Source: Tenodera sinensis (Eukaryota > Arthropoda > Insecta > Mantodea > Mantidae). From it: DNA of 64,000 bases. The translations under genes were made by a program, and so were the position numbers. The notes below the pieces were generated by a model. The model was not told the origin of the DNA, made no database searches, and saw only the letters and a program-made list of their open reading frames with translations. Position 1 is the stretch's first letter; each line of letters begins with the position of its first letter. The DNA lies in contig CM060962.1 of NCBI GenBank assembly GCA_030765045.1, forward strand, positions 166,994,194 through 167,058,193, written 5' to 3'. This document shows, in pieces, positions 58,220 through 64,000 of this stretch.

Positions 58220-58660
58220 GGGGTTCCGGTACATCAACCGATGACCCCGGGAGGAAGGATGAGATGAAAGTACCCTACAGGCGGCCACAACGCATCACAG
58301 GCGAAACTACAACTACGGTGAGTCCCTAACAGGTGCAGGTACAAGTTCTTCAGCGCGACGGAGTTCCAGGCAACCACAGAGAGCCCACCAATGAGTCCTC
58401 CTGGAGGGCGATCGGCCAACCACAGTGCCTCCCCTCAGCCGAGCACCGTATTTCCAGAACGCAAGCCCCACCGTAGCGCAACCCACCAGTGACCTGCTGA
58501 CGGGGGATGCAAGGTAAATATCCTTCCCAGCATTCGCCTGAGTGACCTGGGAAAACCCCCGAAAAACCCAAGGTCAGGAAGGTCGGCCACCGGAATCGAA
58601 CCTGTGACCTCCCGACTGCGGGCTACAGACGTTACCGGCTGATCCATCCCACTCGGTAAG
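58220..58660 (-). mobile_element. tRNA-derived SINE with central domain and third type of body
   Basis: The minus strand starts near 58660 with 'GAGTGGGATGGATCAGCCGG' (box A TGGATCAGCCGG) and 'CACAGGTTCGATTCCGG' (box B, complement of about 58593-58603). The central domain follows: 'CCTTCCTGACCTTGGGTTTT', 'TTTTCCCAGGTCACTCAGGC' and 'GAATGCTGGGAAGGATATT'. The long GC-rich 3' body has no second copy here. Frames on it are not genes. Confidence 0.7.
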
Positions 58661-60394
58661 AGTTCCACTAAGATAAGATTATGAGAAATTATTAGGAATT
58701 AATGAGATAAAGTATATTCTTAGCAATCCTTCCAAATGGAGCAGTACTTTTTACTGATATGCAGAACGCGGGAACATCAATCTGTTTTATATCACACGAT
58801 TTTTTCAGCAATTGAATCACGAGTGACAAAACAATAATTCCACATTTATAACGCTTTAACTTCAAAGGGAATTCTACCTGGTAAAAGTAAACATATGAAA
58901 ACCAATATTTCGGAAATAAATATATTCTACAAAACAGATTCGTACGATAAATTGTACCTATACTTTAACAAGCTCTATATTTTTTCTGCAAATGCATTTT
59001 CTTCTGTCTCTTGTCTCTTCTCAATTACACAATTAAAATAGAAGGATCGCTTGCTTAACTGTGTGCAAGACTTACATGAATGCAACTAATTTCCCATTTC
59101 CCATCTTGAAGATACGATAGATATTTTAAGGGGAATCGAAATGGTGAATTTTGTGATTTTTCTTCAAAATTCAGGTTTTACTTCCGTATGAATACTTCAT
59201 ATTTTCCACCCATCTTGGTATAAGTTTCATAGAGGGACGTTAGTCGTACATAGATTACAATTATTATTGAAAATAAAGCTGCATATAGGCTATCTCATCT
59301 TGTTTAACTGCAATTTCTGAAGAACTAACAATGTTCTGCATATATGCCCCATCATCTCTGAAATATATTGATGTATGATGTGCTGAAATTCTTGTCAGAC
59401 ATTTTTAACTAAATACACATTATTTTAATGAAAATTATTTTATGTCAGACATACGTCGTGACATACGACATATGTCGTACTAATCAGTTTTCTTAATCTA
59501 AAACCCCTTATATTTCAATACAAATCTAGGCATTGTATTAAAAAATCGTAACTATTCTTCTGATGAAGAAAATGTGTTTTTGTTTCATCAGTCAACTGTA
59601 AAAATACTATTGAACGTGTCTTAAAAATGCAGAAATATCTTAAGCAGTATTCTAGATAAAGGGTCAGTTATCATTGAAGAGATAGGACATTTCGAATCCC
59701 CTTAATCAAAGATGTTAAGAGACATAATTTAAGCCTTTCTCTGCCTGATAAGAGCTCCCTCCAACTATGTTTTTCTTCAAAACTGATGCGAGATACATTT
59801 GATGTTATGAAACACAGGTAATGAATATACGATGGTTATTGAGGTTAAATTTTTCTGTTTGTTCCAATTTGTGAAGTAATTTCGTTATGTAAATAGTAAA
59901 CACGGTTTACCTATATTTGCTTTTATCTTCAAACGTACAAGAGCTGAATATGGTTGCAAGCTCTGAATATAGCGGAAATGACATTTTCCAGTTTATTGAT
60001 TTTATAGAATGACTAAACGTTCACCTTGAGAAAAAAAATATTCTGTAATACACGCCTTTCTAAAACTCTATGTGTTTGCATATATAGTGAGAGAAAATGA
60101 AAGAAAGAAAGTTAAAATGCACAAATCTGTGTTGAATAAATTATAATCTTAAACGTCAGAATTAGCTTTAATTTGAAAAAGAAAGTACCTGAACAAAATG
60201 TTATCTCGTGCACATTAAAGGAATTATTTCTGTGATTCATTACTGCTTTTTCCGTTAATTTTAGAGCATTAAAATACACAACCGTTCAAATATTTTACTT
60301 TATAACTTTTAACTGTTATACGATGCTAAGAAAAGGAGCGGCGTTATTAATTTCGAAAGATTTTAAAACATACATAAAAATGGGGAAGGAAAAA
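58661..60394. other. No recognised feature
   Basis: Very AT-rich sequence with no credible frame. A short near-palindromic stretch (TCAGACATACGTCGTGACATACGACATATGTCGTA region, about 59446-59478) is the only structure noticed. Confidence 0.35.
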
Positions 60395-61080
60395 AATCTG
60401 GTGAGACGTTCACATGACTTCACCCACTCAAATAACACTAATAATAACAGATATCTCGGAAATAAGTTATACCAAAAAACTTAGGTATTTGTACTAAACT
60501 GTGTTTTAAACACACTTGTGTGTAATGTTCTTTTCTATCTCTCAACCCTCATCTCTCAATCCCGCTGTTAGTCCAGAAAATTCAGATATGCATTACGTTT
60601 TTCATGTCAATATCTTATATATCGTGTGTTAATCAAAATTTTTAGAATCATTTTTGAAAAAATAAAACACTTTGAAAAAATGTTCTGCATAAAGGAAGCT
60701 TTGGGTGTGGGATTTTCTTGAAAATCTTAGTGTCATGATTTTGAAAGATACTGAACGAAATACTTCTTTACCTGATTACCCTCCTCTTATGTATGACTTA
60801 CACCCCCTAGGACCTACAAGCCTATGCCTAGGGTCAGACGCCTGGCGGGGAGCAGAGGGACCTATGGACCGGACAGAGTGATGACCTGGAAGTGGGTGGC
60901 AACTTAATACAAGGTTTGAAGTTTATCATAGTTTTCGTTTTTATGTTATGCTGTTCACAGACACACAAACAGAACCTTTTCTAAAAATTTGGATTCAGGG
61001 GCCCGAAAACATGTATTTTCGAAGAAATCTCGATATCGAATTTTTTGGGTGGAATAAAATAGCTTCTTTACCTACTAGGT
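60395..61080 (-). repeat. Family A repeat, copy 11, interrupted
   Basis: On the plus strand, in reverse order: 'GTTCACATGACTTCACC', 'GATATCTCGGAAATAAG', 'TTTTCTTGAAAATCTTAGTG', 'GTTATGCTGTTCACAGAC' and 'GAAATCTCGATATCGAATTT'. A foreign block at about 60764-60908 ('CCCCCTAGGACCTACAAGCC' to 'GGAAGTGGGTGGCAAC') splits it. Confidence 0.7.
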
Positions 61081-61262
61081 GCATGCTAGAGCAGGCCTCG
61101 GCAGCTAGCAGAATGGCCTGCGCGACTTTCACTTTTTTACCCGCGGAATAGCTTGAGTGACAATTTTTTTTTACCTGCTAAACATACAGTTGTTGGTGTA
61201 AGGCCGTGAGCGGACTGCGTTCAGTGAGCACCAGTTGCTCAAGCCTGGGCTAGAGAAAGCAA
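61081..61262 (+). repeat. Family G repeat, copy 2
   Basis: It matches the reverse of 2640-2870: 'AGCAGGCCT', a T-run, 'GCTAAACATACAGTTGTTGG', 'AAGGCCGTGAGC' and 'TTCAGTGAGCACCAGTTG'. It begins right where family A copy 11 ends. Confidence 0.6.
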
Positions 61263-62787
61263 ACGGTGGAGTCCGAAAGAATGCAAAATAATAACTCACT
61301 AGATAAAGCGATAACGCAAGGATAGTCTTGCGTTCTGTTAATAGGATAATAAAGCTGGTAAAACGATTTAAAAGTAAAGCATGGGCACACCTTATCCATA
61401 ATATATGCTGTTGAAAACAGCACTCCTATACAGCATTAATGAAGAGCTCTCATTCTCGCTTGGCACGTTTTGTACTTTCTAAAGACCTTTCGGAATTTCA
61501 GAATTACAAACTGCATTCTAACTCCCAACACAGCCAACTTCAGCATTCGTTAGAAGGCACTGTCTCAAGAAGGAAAATGCCAAAAAAGAATGAATTAAAT
61601 ACGATTAAGTAGATAAAATTACGTAACAGGATATATAACCCATTAGTTTTCTTAAATTGTTTTGTTTTTTCAAAGAACTGTTTCTTATTGAGCTGCAGCG
61701 GTTACATGACTTTGAATTTAAATTCGGCAAGTACCTACTTTGAATTTAATTCTATTCACTCAGCAATTTCTGAGGATAGAACACAAGAACGAGTTTATTT
61801 TCTCCAAAAGAGAAAAACAGCTACGTTCGGCTCGTCACTGCTGCATTATCACAAACTTTATTACATTCGAAATGTGTTTGCAAATGTACATCTTCACTTT
61901 CAATTCACAAAACACTTGAAAAGAAGCTAACAGCACCACGTTTATTTCAGCTTCTGTATAGAATTCAGGACTTAACGGCTTCCAGAACATTCCAGTATAT
62001 CTAGCTAATGACTTGCAAACACGAACGAGGTTCTGAATCCATGAATAAACGTAAACAAGAAGACAGACATCGAATACAGGAAAAGACAATGCGCCTCCGC
62101 CACTTTGAGAGATTCTGGTTCTATTTACAATTTGCTTTTGTAGCTCCCCAGTTCAGGATTTCCTTCGGCTCCTTTAGAATTACTCAGAGTTAGTTACATA
62201 ATATTGGTTTTAAAAAAATTACAAGTATTCCTACTGATCACACACAGCAATTAAAATCATTAAGTTCTTAATTATGAATATACTGGAATGTGCAACAGTG
62301 ACTTTATTTCGTCAATAAATATAAACAAAAACGCTGGAAGTGTATTGATAGTTTCAATACTGCTAGGCACATGCATAATCTGTCCACTCTGAAGGAAATC
62401 CTGAAGGATGTGCAAAGACGACAAAATCCTTTGATTGAGACCGTTCAGCCACGGGGTCCTATCGATTTCAGATCCACATTAAGGTTTCTGTGGAAGCCCG
62501 CAAGCTGTCCAAAACATTGAGCGATTGCGGTTGCTAATGCTGAAATATGAGCCAGGAGTTGCTTGCAGTCCACTTTAACTCATCTAATTCTGGCCATTAT
62601 TGTCATGTGAGGACCGCTGAGACCTCAAGGGTTCTCTCCAGAAGATCAGCTCAGCAAACACATTAAACAAACCAAGACAGACGCCCTGTAATCCTATCTT
62701 TGAGTAATGGAACCTCAAAGCAGCAAGTGCATATTAGTTCAAAGTCACGCTATGAAGTACTCGTATTACGCTGAAATACTTACTGCT
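61263..62787. other. No recognised feature
   Basis: The frames at 61688-61930 and 61835-62089 overlap on opposite strands without domains. Confidence 0.35.
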
Positions 62788-63005
62788 AAGATCTGAGGTT
62801 TCAGACTAAAAACTATCTACACTAGCAAGTCTAAAACTATCTGTCGCATGCTTCAAACTAACTATAACCCCCAAAGATTAAAACTATCTGCCGCACGTTT
62901 CAGACTAAGAACTATCCAGAACCCAAATATTAAAACTACCTGTCGCATGCTTTAGACTAAGAAATATTTAGACCAGCAAGACTAAGACTATCTTTTATAG
63001 GCTTG
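62788..63005 (+). repeat. Minisatellite, about 52-bp unit, four to five copies
   Basis: 'AAAACTATCTGTCGCATGCTTC' recurs in variant forms at about 62831, 62880, 62931 and 62985, each followed by 'AGACTAAGAACTAT' and 'CCCAAATATTA' or 'CCAGCAAG'. The spacing of 49-54 bases is not a multiple of three, so it is non-coding. Confidence 0.8.
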
Positions 63006-63485
63006 GACAAAGAACTATGTAGACCCCAAATATTAACGCTGCATCGGATTGGTGAGAAAATACATCAGGAATGGTTGGGTTGGATCTTAGAGACGAGAAT
63101 TTAATTAAAGGTTAAAATATTCTTTGTTTTGGAACATATGTATTCGCTTAATGTAGATTATGACACTTGATTAAACATTTTAGTTAATAATTGGAATACT
63201 TTCTTGATCTAAATATAATAAAAATACATAATATGAACGTGTACGCTGTTATTACTATTTAGCAATATAATATACTTGAATACGAAACGGATCACTCCAA
63301 AACAAGATATTATTGAAAATATGAACAAAATTATTAGCGCGTATAATAAAGGTCAAGACCTGTCCAATAACTATGTTTCACAATTCTCACACACCATAAA
63401 AGAATGCTCGAGGCAAAGGTATGTTTTGCATGAGACACAGAAACAGCGAGTCTAACTTTGTACACAGAACACACCCCTAATTTTC
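63006..63485. other. No recognised feature
   Basis: AT-rich sequence before the terminal minisatellite. Confidence 0.35.
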
Positions 63486-64000
63486 CTTCAACTAAAAGAG
63501 TCCTTAGTTCATCTTTTCCCTTCACTTCGTCAGAGTGCCAACTGAAAGAATCCTTGGTTCTTCTTCTTCTTCTTCTTCTTCTTCTTCTTCTTTGCCCTTC
63601 GCTTCGTCAGGCCGACAACTGAAAGAATCCTTGGTTCTTCTTTTCCTATCACTTCGTTAGACTGCCAACTGAAAGAATTATTGGTTCTTCTTCTTTTCCT
63701 TTCACTTCGTCAGACTGCCAAGTGAAAGAATCCTTGGTTCTTTTTCTTTTCCCTTCACATCGTCAGACTGCCAACTGAAAGAATCCTTGGTTCTTCTTCT
63801 TCTTCTTCTTTGCCCTTCCCTTCGTCAGGCCGACAACTGAAAGAATCCTTGGTTCTTCTCTTCCTTTCACTGCCAACTGAAAGAATCCTTGGTCCTTCTT
63901 CTTTTCCCTTCACTTCGTCAGACTGCCAACTGAAAGAATCCTTTGTTCTTCTTCTCTTCCTTTCACTTCGTCAGACTGCCAAGTGAAAGAATCCTTGGTT
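63486..64000 (+). repeat. Minisatellite, 53-bp unit, at least nine copies, open at the window end
   Basis: 'CCAACTGAAAGAATCCTTGG' followed by TTC units and 'CCTTTCACTTCGTCAGACTG' repeats with starts near 63537, 63611, 63664, 63717, 63771, 63829, 63871, 63924 and 63977. A first, diverged unit begins near 63486. TTC runs have expanded inside two units (about 63559-63592 and 63793-63810). One unit (63829-63870) is shortened. The array continues past 64000. Confidence 0.9.

Noticed and set aside
62788..64000. CRISPR array
   Set aside because: The repeats are directly tandem, diverged and without unique spacers, and the context is eukaryotic.

Overview
This window is nuclear DNA from a large, repeat-rich eukaryotic genome. 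An arthropod, most likely an insect, fits best. The evidence is dense tRNA-derived SINEs, RTE-like and I-superfamily-like LINE fragments, Tc1-like transposons with decayed transposases, LTRs primed by tRNA-Leu, and long microsatellites. There is no operon structure. I find no host protein-coding gene, functional tRNA, rRNA or CRISPR array. Nearly all open frames are short and AT-rich, or are translations of microsatellites. The order of insect cannot be decided from this sequence; a polyneopteran (cockroach, stick insect or orthopteran) is only a guess.

Layout. 0-5 kb: two related LTRs (one cut by the window start), each followed by a tRNA-Leu primer-binding site and the same short leader but no gag or pol. 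5-6 kb: two tandem tRNA-derived SINEs. 7.7-10.3 kb: a decayed RTE-like LINE (endonuclease, linker, start of reverse transcriptase). 11.6-12.2 kb: compound microsatellites. 12.4-15.0 kb: a minus-strand I-superfamily-like LINE with reverse transcriptase and RNase H, broken by frameshifts, a poly-T insertion and a tiny insertion. 17.2-19.5 kb: a transposase remnant, then a Tc1-like element with well-preserved 36-bp terminal inverted repeats. 22-31 kb: SINEs, an element with 25-bp inverted ends, and microsatellites. 33-34 kb: a 79-bp-arm hairpin and a 58-bp insertion nested in one repeat copy. 36-44 kb: minisatellites, SINEs and further repeat copies. 44.8-45.9 kb: an uninterrupted 1.17-kb TAAA array. 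48-61 kb: more SINEs, a LINE 3' end and a second Tc1/mariner-like remnant. 62.8-64 kb: two minisatellites, the last running off the window.

The most useful results concern repeats. Family A is an AT-rich repeat of about 0.85 kb seen in 11 copies on both strands, covering roughly a tenth of the window. A roughly 40-bp micro-element (GGGCCC...GTCGAC...GGGCCC with a TCAC tail) occurs four times, twice flanked by short direct repeats. A group of SINEs shares a tRNA head and central domain but carries different 3' bodies. Several SINE-type sequences lie in inverted head-to-head pairs. All family names used here (A, G, SINE-D and so on) are local labels, not database names. Copy boundaries were read by eye and are good to about 10-30 bases unless direct repeats fix them.
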